A stretch of 64,000 nucleotides of DNA from positions 16,244,001 through 16,308,000 of the forward strand of contig JBHGNT010000018.1 of the NCBI GenBank assembly GCA_043228905.1, read 5' to 3'. This DNA is from Azolla caroliniana (Eukaryota; Polypodiophyta). A program made the translations under genes and the position numbers. The notes beneath the pieces were generated by a model that saw only the letters and a program-made list of their open reading frames with translations, did not search any database and was not told where the DNA came from. Within the stretch, counting starts at the first letter, position 1, and every line of letters starts with the position of its first letter. This document shows positions 38,673 to 50,588 of the stretch, piece after piece.

Positions 38673-39442
38673 TGTTAGGAAACAGGTCCCTCTAGATGGG
38701 AAGTGAGAACCGGATGTGGTGTACCCGGCAAGCGCCGGATGACGAGTACCCGACTACGGAAGACCCGGTGAGAACTGGATGTGGTGTACCCGGCAAGCGC
38801 CGGATGACGAGTACCCGGATACGGAGGACCTGGTGAGAACCGGATGAGGAGTACTCGGCAAGCGCCGGATGAGGAGTACCCGGCTACGGAAGACCTGGTG
38901 AGAACCGGATGTGGTGTACCCGGCAAGCGCTGGATGACGAGTACCCGGCTACGGAGGACCCGGTGAGAACCAGATGAGGAGTACCCGGCAAGAGCCGGAT
39001 GGTGAAGGCCCGGTGAGAAGCGCTCACCGGATGAAGGGACATATTTGTAAATAGCCGAAAAGTCATATTAGTATAAATATGGCTTAGGGCAAACAGAGAG
39101 GGGAGTGGTTGTCATTCTTGTTGGCGCAAGATTAGAGTGCGCAATTGTGTACAGAGAGAGTGAGAGAGAGGAAGAGGTCGTTGCCTCTATTGTAACCGCC
39201 GCTTGTGGCGAAGATAGCAAGCTCGAGGTCGTGGCCTCGGTGCTTTCTTATTGTACATTCTGATATAGTGATAGTTTGAGGTCTATGGGTTGTCGTGGTT
39301 TTTCCCGAGTTTGGGTTTTCCACGTTAACATCCTGTGTACTCTTCTCTCTATCGTGTTGTGCTTTCATTCCCTGTTTTTTGTGTTTGATTTTAGACTCGG
39401 TTGTGGCCGAGCGTTGTTCATCGGAGCGTGTAGTTCCTGTCA
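38673..39442 (+). repeat. Element F 5' LTR
   Basis: 770 bp, TGTTAGGAAACAGG to AGTTCCTGTCA, with a TATA-like AGTATAAATATGGCTTA around 39,068-39,084. It differs from the 3' LTR mostly by C/T and G/A transitions, about 4-5 percent in the first 400 bases. Confidence 0.93.
38703..39027 (+). repeat. 65-bp tandem repeat array in element F LTR
   Basis: About five copies of a 65-bp unit starting GTGAGAACCGGATG at 38,703, 38,768, 38,833, 38,898 and 38,963. Each contains CCGG and CCCGG palindromic cores. The same array is present in the 3' LTR from about 43,561. Confidence 0.9.
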
Positions 39443-39473
39443 AAGTGGTATCAGAGCGAAACGACACAGAAAA

Positions 39474-42400
39474 ATGGACGATTCGTTGGGAGGCATGTTC
39501 AAGCTCACCGGCTCCAACTATTCGGTGTGGAAGTCGAAGATGAGGGACATACTCGTGGTTAAAGACCTCTGGCTACCGGTTCAGTTCGGGGACAAGAGAC
39601 CGGAGAAAATCGACGCCACGATATGGGAGGTAATGCACATGAAGACAACGGCATACATACGGTGCTTCATCGACATGAACCTATACAACAACTTCAATGA
39701 AGAGAGCAAGGCTCATGAGCTCTAGGAGAAGATCAGCATTATGTTTCAAAACAAAAATGCTGTTAATCAGGTTTCGGTATTCCGGAAGCTAGTAAGACTC
39801 TGGTACCAAGATGGCTCCAGCATGGCGGAGCACATGAATGCCTTCCAGGGGCTGATCCACCAGGCAACATCATTGGAAGTACCTCTTGCCGATGAGGTAC
39901 TAGCACTACTCCTGCTCGGTTCCCTCCCAGATAGCTCGAAGACGTTGGTTGTCACCTTGGGCAACGCCGAGCCGGAAGGGAAACGGTTATCCCTAGCAAG
40001 AGTGAAGTCGAGCTTGCTAGATGAGGAGGCGCGTCGGAAAGATAAGGATACGAGCTCTGACTCCAAAGCACTCCTTACCGAATCGGAACGTGGAAGACAA
40101 AGGAACCGTAGTCCCCAGAACCGGGAAAAGTCGGGGACACGGTCAATGTCAAGGGGGAGGCCTACTTGCTTCTATTGCGGCAAGCCGGGACACTTCCAGA
40201 AGAACTGCTGGCATTTCCGGAAAGACAAGGAAACCGACGGTACCGATTCGAAGCGGACACCGGACCGGAACAGTAAAGACCGGAGGGGAACGAATCGGAA
40301 GGGAACGACGAAAATCGCGACAAGTGAAGAAGAGTTGATGCTCATCAACGAGGAGAGTGAGATAAACCTTGCCGACGACGAGATGACCTGGGTGGTCGAC
40401 TTCGGAGCGTCGTTCCACCTTACCCCGGACAGGAAATGTTTCTCATCCTACTTAGTCGGTGATCACGGATGTGTCCGGATGGAGAATGAAGGTACATGCC
40501 GAATTGTCGGCATAGGAGACGTGTGGCTAACAACACCAACCGGATGCAAGCTGTTGCTGAAGGATGTCTGACACGTTCCGGAGGTTCGTTTGAACCTGAT
40601 ATCAGTCGGTCAGCTAGATGATGAAGGCTAGATGGGTAGCATCCGGAACAATGTTATGAAGTTCAGCAAAGGGAGCCTGATTGTGGCTCGGGCCCGGAAG
40701 GTAAACACATTGTACCTGATGAATGCTCGGTTATGTCCGGAGGAAGTGAACGTGGCATCTGACACTGCCGGTGAGCTGTGGCACAAAAGGCTGTGTCACA
40801 TGAGCGAGAAGGGGATGAAGAGGCTTGCAGATGACAACCTCATTCCAGTGAAGAACGTGCACTTGGAGAAGTGCACTGATTGTCTGGCCGGTAAGCAATA
40901 CCGGACCTCCTTTCGACCAAGGCCACCGATGAGACGTAATGCACCACTGGAGTTGGTGCATACTGATGTGTGTCAAGTGGACACGAAGTCACATGCAAGA
41001 TCGCAGTACTTCGTGATGTTCATAGATGACCACAACCGGAAGATGTGGGCCACACCGTTGAAGACGAAGGATCAGGTGCTATCCATCTTCAAAGATCTCT
41101 ACGCGAGAGTGGGAAGAGAAATCGACCGGAAGCTAAAGGCAGTTCGAGCAGATAACGGAGGTGAATACCGGGGATAGTTCGAGGAGTACTGTCACTCGAA
41201 GGGAATCTGGCTCGAATTTACCGTGCCGAAGACGTCGGAACTAAACGGGTTGGCCGAGAGGATGAACTAGACCATAATGGAGAGGGTTCGTAGTATGCTG
41301 GCGCATGCAAAACTACCCAAGGCGTTTTGGGCTAAGGTGCTGTCGACAGCGACGTATGTGATAAACAGATCACCCTCAGTACCCTTGGACGGAGACACGC
41401 CACAGAGAGTCTGGACCGGTAAGGAAGTGTCCTACCGGCATTTGAAGGTATTCGGGTGTCTCGCATACGTGCATGTAGCTAAGGACAGGAGAGGAAAGTT
41501 GGACCCAAAGACCCGACAATGCATATTCCTCGGTTACAGTGACGATGAGTTCGGCTACCGAGTGTGGGACCTGGTCGACAAGAAGGTATTCCGGAGTCGA
41601 GATATTATCTCCATGGAGGACAAGACGCTCGCCGACTGGGAGTCAGAGAAGAAGATAATGAACTCCGAGTCGACTGGTAAGGATTGATTCTACGATGAGC
41701 AGACCCAACCGACAAGAGACCGGTTAGCACTTGAGGAACCGGCCGGTTACGGTGAGGATACCGAACCGGCAGAAGAAGAAGTAGAGGAAGCTGAAACTGG
41801 AACTGGCCAAGACCCCGAATCGGATTCGGATGAAGATCAAATAGTGGAGCCGATTACCGAAGGCCAAAGACGGAGATATCCTCTCAGAGAGAGAAGGCCC
41901 CCCCGAAGATTTTCGGATTCAGAGCATGTGGTGCTGACCGATGAGGGAGAGTCGGAAAGCTTCGAAGAAGTGAAGGATGACACCCACAGCCGCAAATGGT
42001 TAAGTGCCATGCAAGATGAGATGGATTCCCTGCATGAGAACCATACGTACGAATTGGTGGAGTTGCCGAAAGGAAAGCGGGCACTCCGAAATAAGTGGGT
42101 GTACAAGTTGAAACCGGGAGATGCCGGCAACCCCCCCAGATACAAAGCCAGGATCGTGGTGAAGGGGTTCCAGTAGAAGAAGGGCGTGGACTTCAACGAG
42201 ATATTTGCCCCGGTAGTAAAGATGACCTCCATCCGGACGGTGCTGAGTATAGCAGTAAGCATGGACCTCGAGGTAGAGCAGCTGGACGTGAAGACGACAT
42301 TCCTTCACGGTGACCTCGAAGTGGAGATCTACATGCAACAACCGGAAGGATTCGTGGAGAAGGGGAAGGAGCACCTGGCATGCCGGTTGAAGAAGAGCCT

Positions 42401-43520
42401 GTACGGACTGAAGCAGGCTCCTCGACAATGGTACCGGAAGTTCGACTCCTTCATGACCGATCAAGGGTACCACAAGACGCAGGCCGATCACTGCGTGTTT
42501 GTGAAGAAGTTCGAAGGAGGCGACTTCCTGATACTCCTTCTGTACGTGGATGACATGTTGATCGTCGGACAGGACCAAGCCAAAATACGGATGCTGAAGA
42601 AGGCTCTAAACCGGACCTTCTCAATGAAAGACTTGGGTTCAGCAAGACAGATGTTGGGGATGCATATTATCCGGAACCGGTCAATGACGCAATTGTGGCT
42701 GTCGCAGGAGAAGTACGTGACAAAGGTGCTTCAACGGTTCAACATGTCAGATGCGAAACCGGTTGGATCGACACTTCCGACAAACTGCAGGTTATCCGGT
42801 AAGTAAAGCCCGAAGACGAAAGCAGAGAAGGCTGATATGATGAAGGTTCCATATGCCTCTGTCGTCGGGAGCTTGATGTACGCAATGGTGTGTACCCGAC
42901 CGGATATAGGATACGCAGTCGGAGTGGTGAGCCAGTTTATGAGCAATCCCGGCAAGGAGCACTGGAACGTGGTCAAATGGATACTCCGGTATTTGAAGAG
43001 CACTTCAAATATGTGTCTCTGATTCGGCTCCGGAAAACCTCAACTTGACGGTTTTACCGATTCGGACATGTCGGCTGATGTGGATACCAGCCGATCTACA
43101 TCTGGGTATGTAATGACATATGCAGGGGGAGCAGTTTCGTGGCAGTCGAGGCTGTAGAAAACGGTTGCACTGTCAACCACGAAGGTGGAGTACATGGCGG
43201 CTGTGGAAGCCGGCAAGGAAATACTATGGATGAAGGACTTCATCAGAGAGCTCGGTATCCGGCAAGATGAATACCGGCTCTATTGCGAAAGTCAAAGTGC
43301 CATCCACCTTGCTAAGAATGTGGCCTACCATTCCCGGACGAAGCATATCCAGCGAAGGTATCACTGGATCCGAGAAAGAGTAGATGACCAGGAGTTCGCG
43401 CTAACGAAGATCCACATGGCCGAGAACGGGTCAGATATGTTGACCAAAGTACTGATACCCGACAAGCTGGATGCATGCCGGAAGCGGATCGGACTTGTAA
43501 GACATCGCATGCTGGAGTGA
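39474..43520 (+). pseudogene. Element F Gag-Pol with ten in-frame stops
   Basis: A single 1,349-codon frame from ATG 39,474 to TGA 43,518-43,520. Internal stops are at 39,723, 40,569, 40,629, 41,175, 41,268, 41,685, 42,174, 42,804, 43,020 and 43,155. There are no frameshifts. Against C and D, nearly all stops are explained by C-to-T or G-to-A changes (CAG to TAG, CGA to TGA, CAA to TAA, TGG to TAG). The CCHC knuckle CFYCGKPGHFQKNC is at about codon 232. The protease DSG motif is changed to DFG (about 40,397). YVDD near 42,545 survives. It is non-functional. Confidence 0.93.
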
Positions 43521-43530
43521 AGGGGGAGTT

Positions 43531-44300
43531 TGTTAGGAAACAGGTCCCTCCAGATTGGAAGTGAGAACTGGATGTGGTGTACCCGGCAAGCGCCGGATGA
43601 CGAGTACCCGGCTACGGAAGACCCGGTGAGAACTGGATGTGGTGTACCCGGCAAGTGCCGGATGACGAGTACCCGGCTACGGAGGACCTGGTGAGAACCG
43701 GATGAGGAATACCCGGCAAGCGCTGGATGAGGAGTACCCAGCTACGGAAGACCCGATGAGAACCGGATGTGGTGTACCCGACAAGCGCCGGATGACGAGT
43801 ACCCGGCTACGGAGGACCCGATGAGAACTGAATGAGGAGTACCCGGCAAGAGCCGGATGGTGAAGGCCCGGTGAGAAGCGCTCACTGGATGAAGGGACAT
43901 ATTTGTAAATAGCCGAAAAGTCATATTAGTATAAATATGAGTTAGGGCAAACAGAGAGGGGAGTGGTTGTCATTCTTGTTGGCGCAAGATTACAGCGCAC
44001 AACTGTGTACAGAGAGAGTGAGAGAGAGGAAGAGGTCGTTGCCTCTGTTGTAACCGCTGCCTGTGGCGAAGATAGCAAGCTCGAGGTCATGGCCTCGGTG
44101 CTTTCTTATTGTACATTCTGATATAGTGATAGTTTGAGGTTTGTGGGTTGCCGTGGTTTTTCCCGAGTTTGGGTTTTCCACGTAAACATCCTGTGTACTC
44201 TTCTCTCTATCGTGTTGTGCTTTCATTCCTTGTTTTATGTGTTTGATTTTAGACTCGGTTGTGGCCGAGCGTTGTTCATCGGAGCGTGTAGTTCCTGTCA
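43531..44300 (+). repeat. Element F 3' LTR
   Basis: A 770-bp copy of 38,673-39,442 including the 65-bp array, followed by the GATAG duplication at 44,301-44,305. Confidence 0.93.
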
Positions 44301-46443
44301 GATAGCGCCTCGGTATTCAGCCTCAATGCTCGAAAGAGCCACTGTTGGTTGCTTTTTGTTGTTCCACGCAACAACCGTGCTACCAAGGGAAAACATATAG
44401 CCGAAGGTGGATCAGCGATCCGATGCATCGCTGGCCCAGTCGGCATCGGTGTAGCTGACTAGCTCTTCGGTTATACCATGCCGGTATAATAGACCCCGGT
44501 TCTTCGTGCCGCTCACATATTGCAAAACTCGATGCACACACAGAAGGTGCTCCACGGTCGGCTTCTGCATGAACTGGCTAATCACTCCGACCGGGTAACT
44601 GAGGTCGGGTCGAGTGATCCTCAAGTATATCAGGCTTCAGACGATTTGTCGGAACCGTTTCGTATCGCAGGCCGGTCCAGAGTCGGGAAGGAGCTTTTGG
44701 TTCCGGTCCAGGGGTGTGGAGATCGGTCGGCATTCCTTCATGGCGAACTTGTACAACATATTCAACACAAAGTGCCTTTGTGAGAGCAATATGACGTCGG
44801 GGGTTCGGATCACCTCGATCCCAAGGAAATAGTGAAGGTCGTCTAAGTCCTTCATCTCAAATGCATCCGACAGCTGGGACCTGATTCGGCTAATTTAATC
44901 GAGTCCGGGTCCGATGATGACTAGATCATCAACATACAGTAAGATGTAAACCGGACCGTCCGGACCTTGCCAGATGAACAACAAAGAGTTGGACTTGGAG
45001 GCCGCAAACCCCATCTTACGCAACCGGTGCGTGATCTTCGCATTCCAAGCTCGGGGGGCTTGCTTTAGGCCATAAAGTGACTTCTTCAGCAGGCATACCG
45101 CCGACTTGTTCATCTCCGACTGGAAACCGGGGAGTTGGGTCATCAAGACCTCTTCTTCGAGTCGCCATGAAGAAATGCATTCTTCACATCCATTTGGTGA
45201 AGATGCCACCCCCTTGTCGCAGCAACAACCAGCACCACACGAACCGTCGTCATCTTCGCTACCGGAGCGAAGGTCTCGTCGTAGTCGATTCCATGGGTCT
45301 GCGTGTATCCCTTCGCCACTAACCAGGCCTTGTAGCGGTTAACCGAACCGTCGGCATTGTACTTTACCTTGTACACCCACTTACATCCGATCGGTTTACA
45401 GTGTCGGGGAGGGTCAACTAGGTCCCATGTGTCGTTGGCATCAAGTGCTCGTATTTCTTCCTCCATAGCAGCACGCCAATCTGCGTCCCTTGCCACTTCT
45501 ACGTAGCTCTCTGGCTCACCCACTTCCGCCACCTTGGTCATGTACGCATAGTGATGCGCCATGTACTCATTGTACTTGTACCGCGTCACGGGGTTCTTCT
45601 GGCGGGAAGACTGACGTAACTTATCGTTACCCGGTTTGGGGCCCTTCTTGGCCGGTCTGGACATGGTTCCCGAAGATCCGCCTTCATCCTTTCCGGAGTC
45701 GGATTTGCTCCGATCCGAATCATCATTGCCGGTTTCGTATTCCGGCATCTTCTTCTTCCCCTTCTCTTTGCGCGTGAACCATCTCCTCGGTTCCTTGCGC
45801 GGGGAGAGCACGACAAAGTCTCCACTACTCGCCGGTTCCTCATCCAACTCATCATCCCAACTCAGCCACCCATTCGGTCCACTTAGCCGGAATGAGATCG
45901 GACTCTCTTCTAGAGTGCCGAGGTCTTCATCTTCTATCTGAACTGGTTCAGGCTCACTAGCCTCATCCTCCGGTATCGGGTCGGGGTTGGAAGTTGGAGC
46001 CGGTAAGGGATACCATGATACCGTCTCATCAAACTCAACATCTTGGCTAACTCGGACCTGCTTTGTCCGGGGGTTATAACATTTATACCCCTTTTGCTCA
46101 TGCGAGTAACCGACTAGGATGCATTTCTCCGACTTTGCATCCAACTTCCTCCGCTTCTCATCCGGCACATGCACATACGTAATGCTACCGAATATCTGAA
46201 GGTGTCGCAAATTCGGCTTGCGACCGAAATACAGCTCATGTGCAGACACCTTGTCACCGATCCAGTTTTGGATATAGACGGTCGTCCGAACCGCCTCCGC
46301 CCAGTAGAAATGGGGCATACTCTTCTCCTCTAGCATTGCCCTTGCCGCGTCGATAAGAGACCGGTTCTTCCTTTCGGCGACACCGTTCTGTTCCGATGTG
46401 TATCTGCAGCTAAACTCTCTCCGAATTCCTTTTTGTTGTAGAT
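44301..46443 (-). pseudogene. Element G integrase C-terminus, reverse transcriptase and RNase H part
   Basis: Minus-strand continuation of element G below DNA transposon H. The frame 46,439-45,143 holds the integrase E-motif region [20 protein letters not shown], then the integrase C-terminus. A long acidic spacer follows, and then RT motifs [33 protein letters not shown] and [12 protein letters not shown] frameshift near 45,160 leads to LKKSLYGLKQAPRAWN and LLYVDDLVIIG (44,930-45,110), with an intact YVDD. Further shifts separate the RNase H pieces (44,412-44,855). Element F interrupts it at 44,301. Confidence 0.88.
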
Positions 46444-46467
46444 GGGTGAAAGCATGCGAGTGGAAAC
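46444..46467 (+). repeat. Element H left terminal inverted repeat
   Basis: 24 bp beginning GGGTGAAAGCATGCG. It matches the complement of 54,072-54,095 with one mismatch (G versus A at position 5). Confidence 0.93.
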
Positions 46468-46496
46468 AATTAGCTATGTCCTTGACATAGCTAATT
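46468..46496. repeat. Subterminal hairpin of element H
   Basis: A perfect inverted repeat: AATTAGCTATGTC (46,468-46,480), spacer CTT, GACATAGCTAATT (46,484-46,496). The next bases continue as TAGCTAATTAGCTA (46,489-46,502). It adjoins the left terminal repeat and is a likely protein-binding or structural site. Confidence 0.85.
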
Positions 46497-46797
46497 AGCT
46501 ATGCAAAAAGCTACCATTGATAAATAGTCATTTTAGTAAAAAGCCATCATTAATAAATTAAGTATGCAAAAAACTACCATTGAAAATACTAGAGTGTTTT
46601 AATTACATATGTAAATGAGTGCCATAAATGTGCAACATAAATTGATGTGTACACCATAAATGTGTACCATAAATTATATATCGAATTCCTAGGTCCATTA
46701 TGCATGATCCTTTGCCACATCACGTAGGCCATCTCTAGTTGAGTATTGTGGGTTAGTTGCTACCACTGTTGCTAAACCCTATCGAGTCCACCTGCCG

Positions 46798-47300
46798 CCA
46801 CTCTACACTGAGGGGCCGCTACTGTGCGTTCCAAGCATCATCAAAGAGCTACTCAATCTGACGGGGTTCTCTTCTCTGTGACACTCTACACTCAGGGGCC
46901 ACTACTGTGCATTCCAAGCATCATCAAAGAGTTGTTCAATCTGACGGGGTTCTCCTCTCTTTGCCACTCTACACTCAGGGGTTGCTACGGTGCGTTCCAA
47001 GCATCATCAAAGAGCTGTTCAATCTGACGGGGTTCTCTTCTCTGTGCCACTCTACACTCAGGGGTTGCTACTGTGCGTTCCAAGCATCATCAAAGAGTTG
47101 TTCAATCTGACGGGGTTCTCTTCTCTATGCCACTCTACACTTAGGGGCCGCTACTGTGCGTTCCAAGCATCATTGGTAATTGTTCAATCTGACGAGGTTC
47201 TCTTCTCTGTGCCACTCTACTCTCAGGTGCCTTCTATGTGCGTTCCAAGCATCATCGGTAACTGTTCAATCTGACGGGGTTCTCTCCTCCATTGCCATCA
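46798..47300 (+). repeat. 83-bp tandem repeats upstream of the transposase gene
   Basis: About six copies of an 83-bp unit containing CCACTCTACACTCAGGGG, GTGCGTTCCAAGCATCATC and CAATCTGACGGGGTTCTC. The first units are exactly 83 bp apart and the later ones vary and degrade. It lies 320-820 bases before the transposase ATG, in its presumed promoter or 5' UTR. Repetitive ORFs in it are artefacts. Confidence 0.85.
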
Positions 47301-48368
47301 TTCTATACTCAGTTGCCGCTACTATCCAGTCCCAGATTGCTTCCACATTTGGATTTGACGGAGTTCACTCATCCAACGGCAACATTCTACACTCAGTTGT
47401 CGCCATTGGTCGGTCTTGGATCGCCTCCTCAACTGTTCGATCCAACGGAGTGAACTTCTCTACTGTTCGGTCTTGGATTGCAATAACTTTTCTGTCTATT
47501 GATTATTTTGTGTATTGTTGTGTCTAATCTTGTGTATTGTGGAATATTTTTGTGTATTGTTGTTGCCCATAGCCATCTTAAATACTTGTTTTTTTTCTTG
47601 GAAATTTAGGGTTTTAACATGTCCAGCCAAATGGAAGGGGAAGAAGGGTGTTTAGAATTACCCCTCAATGATCATAAGGATAGGGATGATGCTATCAGGA
47701 CACAACAAGCCATACGAAACTATTGGGCAGAAAAAAAAAGGAAACATCGTCAATTGTTGAAAGATACGAAAGCCACACTCAGTAAAGGTAAGGATAGTTT
47801 AGCTGAGAATGTAAGTAATGCGACTACCATCATAGAGAGAAAGGTTGTAGACTATTTCAATGTTCAAACCAAGCACATCAGCAATGAAGAAAAGAAGGTA
47901 GTACTTTATGGAATATGTAATGATCCATCGATAAAGGACTTAGTTGATTGTGATGGTCTTAATGCAAACATATCATCTATTTTAGTAAATAATCTTCGTA
48001 ATAGTTTCGTATCCATGAGCAGGTCAGAAGATGATATTGTCTTAAAAAGTTCTAGTCTAATGATGTTACTTAATAGTGATGTTGACGATATAAACATCAG
48101 TGAGCTATCTAAGGTAATTGGTATTAGTAGAAAAACAGTGTACAATACAATGAACCGTATAATTTCCTCGGGTGAAGGAACTAGTCTACTAAAGCTAACT
48201 ACAAGATGTAAGCCAATGACACCCATAACATTTGAAATCAAGGATGTAATCCCAATGTTTTGGACTAATGAGAGTAGGATTTCACCCAATAAAAAGGATT
48301 TATGCAGGAAACGTGTTGGAAGAAATCAATACGAGGAGCATCCCATTCATCTTCTTGATGTACCTCAG

Positions 48369-49274
48369 GTATTTACATTTATCTCAACATTTGTTTTGAC
48401 TCTACACGGAAAGTTAATTAGCTCAGTTAGCAGAAAAGCTAATTAGCTTATCAGTTACATTTACCTCAGTTAGCTACTAGGATAGCTACTACATAGGTAA
48501 CTGGATACTCTCAATAGCTACTACCATGATAGCTAATTAGCTATTCTCAATAGCTAATTTAGGTACTACCAGATAATTAGTTGTACTGGTAGCTAGTTAG
48601 CTATCATGGTAGCTAGTTAGCTATTTCGTTATTACCAGCTAATTAGCTACTAGGAAAGCTAATTAGCTACCATGATAGCTAATTAGCTACTAGGATAGCT
48701 ACTACATAGGTAACTGGCTACTCTCAATAGCTACTACCATGATACCTAATTAGCTATTCTCAATAGCTAATTTAGGTACTACAAGATAATTAGTTGTACT
48801 GGTAGCTAGTTAGCTATTTCGTTATTACCAGCTAATTTGCTACCATGATAGCTAATTAGTTAGGACAGCTAATTAGCCACCATTATAGCTAATTAGCTAC
48901 TAGACTAGCTAATTAGCTACCATGATAGCTAATTAGCTACTAGACCAGCTAATTAGCTACCATGATAGCTAATTAGTTACTAGGATAGCTAATTAGCCAC
49001 CATGATAGCTAATTAGCTACTAGACCCGCTAATTAGCCACCATGATAGCTAATTAGCTACTAGAGCAGCTAATTAGCTACCATGATAGCTAATTGGCTAC
49101 TAGAATAGCTAATTAGCTACCACGATAGCTAATTAGCTACTAGGACAGCTAATTAGCTACCATGATAGCTAGCTAATTAGCTACTAGAATAGCTAATAAG
49201 CTACTAGAATAGCTAATTAGCTATTAGGATAGTTAGCTAGTTACGAGAATAACTAATTCCCCTTTATTACGCAG
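48369..49274 (+). repeat. Transposase intron filled with TAGCTAATTAGCTA palindrome array
   Basis: A 906-bp intron (GT 48,369, AG 49,273-49,274). From about 48,420 to 49,250 it is an array with a 20-bp period in which GCTAATTAGCTACCATGATA alternates with GCTAATTAGCTACTAGRNYA, giving a 40-bp higher unit. The core TAGCTAATTAGCTA is a perfect 14-bp palindrome containing TAATTA. A 235-bp stretch near 48,470-48,650 is duplicated at about 48,680-48,850. Confidence 0.9.
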
Positions 49275-50242
49275 GTCGATTTATTTATTAGGTTCAAACG
49301 AATGCATCCAACTATCAAAGTTCAACTACGAACATTCGAGTCTCTTAAGCCACACTTTGTGAGACGCTTAAAGGATCGATACACATGTTGTTGCATTTAC
49401 CATGTACAGATGGGTTTTCTGAAGGACTCTGTTAATCTACTACGTCACCATAGCGCATCCCTAACTAATACAGTTTGCACATGTGGGTGCCCAATCTATC
49501 GATCAAGCCCGCAAGAGGAGTGTAAATCATCTGAGCACGTTATCTCTTCCATGAGTTATTTATTAGATTCAATATTGTGTCCGAGAGAAACTGACGTTAT
49601 CTTCCATATTCATAAATGTGTCATGGGTTTATGTCAAGATTGTGGCCCTACTAGATTTAGGTGGTGTCCAAATGAATTGAGTAGTGAAATATTGATCTCT
49701 GTGAAGTTCTTTGAGTCAGTGAACACCAATTTCGAAGGAAAGGTGTGTAAAAGAAAGGATCTAGTTCGGAAGATGCTTAAACCAAGGGATTTGGTGTCTC
49801 TGTTTGTAGTTTCTCTAGGAAAGTTTATTAAACACAACTTCATTTATTCATGGCAGGCCCATCAGTTTAAGACTTGCATATCTGATTTCCCAAATGATGT
49901 AGTAGTCTCAGTAGTAGATTTCGCAGAGAATTATACTTTCAAGCAGCAGAATGAAATTCAATCTATGCATTGGTGTTCAGTTCAGGTAACCATTTTTGTG
50001 CACATAACATATTTTCGAGTTTCAGGTGATGTTAAAAAAGTAATTCATTTCTTTATTTCCGATGATAAGAAACATGATACCTTGTTCGTCCAACACTGTT
50101 TTAAGTTACATTGGCAGTGGTTATTAGCTCAACGTTTGGAGCTTACTCAACATTAGGTCTGGTTTGACGGAGCTGCGTCGCAATTCAAGGCTCGACGTCC
50201 ATTTTATTTTGTGGGGAGGTATCCTGCTATAACAGGTTTGGA

Positions 50243-50588
50243 GATAAGATGGAATTTTTTTGGGTCTGGCCATGGTAAAGGTGAACATGATGGTGTAGGG
50301 GCTGTTATAAAGCGGGCACTTACCCATGAACAACTAAAGACAGATGGTGAGCACATGAATTGTGCATCACATGTAGTTGAATTTTTAAGAACAAATATGT
50401 CAACGAGTGCCACAGGATAAGATGGAATTTTTTTGGGTCTGGCCATGGTAAAGGTGAACATGATGGTGTAGGGGCTGTTATAAAGCAGGCACTTACCCAT
50501 GAACAACTAAAGATAGATGGTGTGCACATGAATTGTGCATCACATGTAGTTGAATTTTTAAGAACAAATATGTCAACGAGTGCCACAG
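50243..50588 (+). repeat. 173-bp tandem duplication inside the transposase
   Basis: GATAAGATGG..GTGCCACAG (50,243-50,415) is repeated at 50,416-50,588 with only about three differences. The length is not a multiple of three, so one copy shifts the transposase frame. It covers the NFFGSGHGKG catalytic-region segment, doubling it. Confidence 0.88.

Larger units (their letters stand above)
38673..44300 (+). mobile_element. Copia LTR retrotransposon F, riddled with nonsense codons
   Basis: A 5,628-bp plus-strand element with two 770-bp LTRs and the perfect duplication GATAG (38,668-38,672 and 44,301-44,305). The primer site TGGTATCAGAGC is at 39,446-39,457. The polypurine tract GAAGGGGGAGTTT ends at 43,530. 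Gag-pol has the full length but ten internal stops and no frameshift. It is related to elements C and D and to the solo LTR at 27,773, and is inserted in the RNase H of element G. Confidence 0.94.

Noticed and set aside
46824-47274. Overlapping repetitive ORFs of 67-94 codons
   Set aside because: They are produced by the 83-bp tandem repeat and have no conserved start or domain.
48420-49250. Regular short repeats that resemble a CRISPR array
   Set aside because: The spacers are themselves repeated, the period is 20 bp, the array lies in a phase-consistent intron of a eukaryotic transposon, and no cas gene is present.
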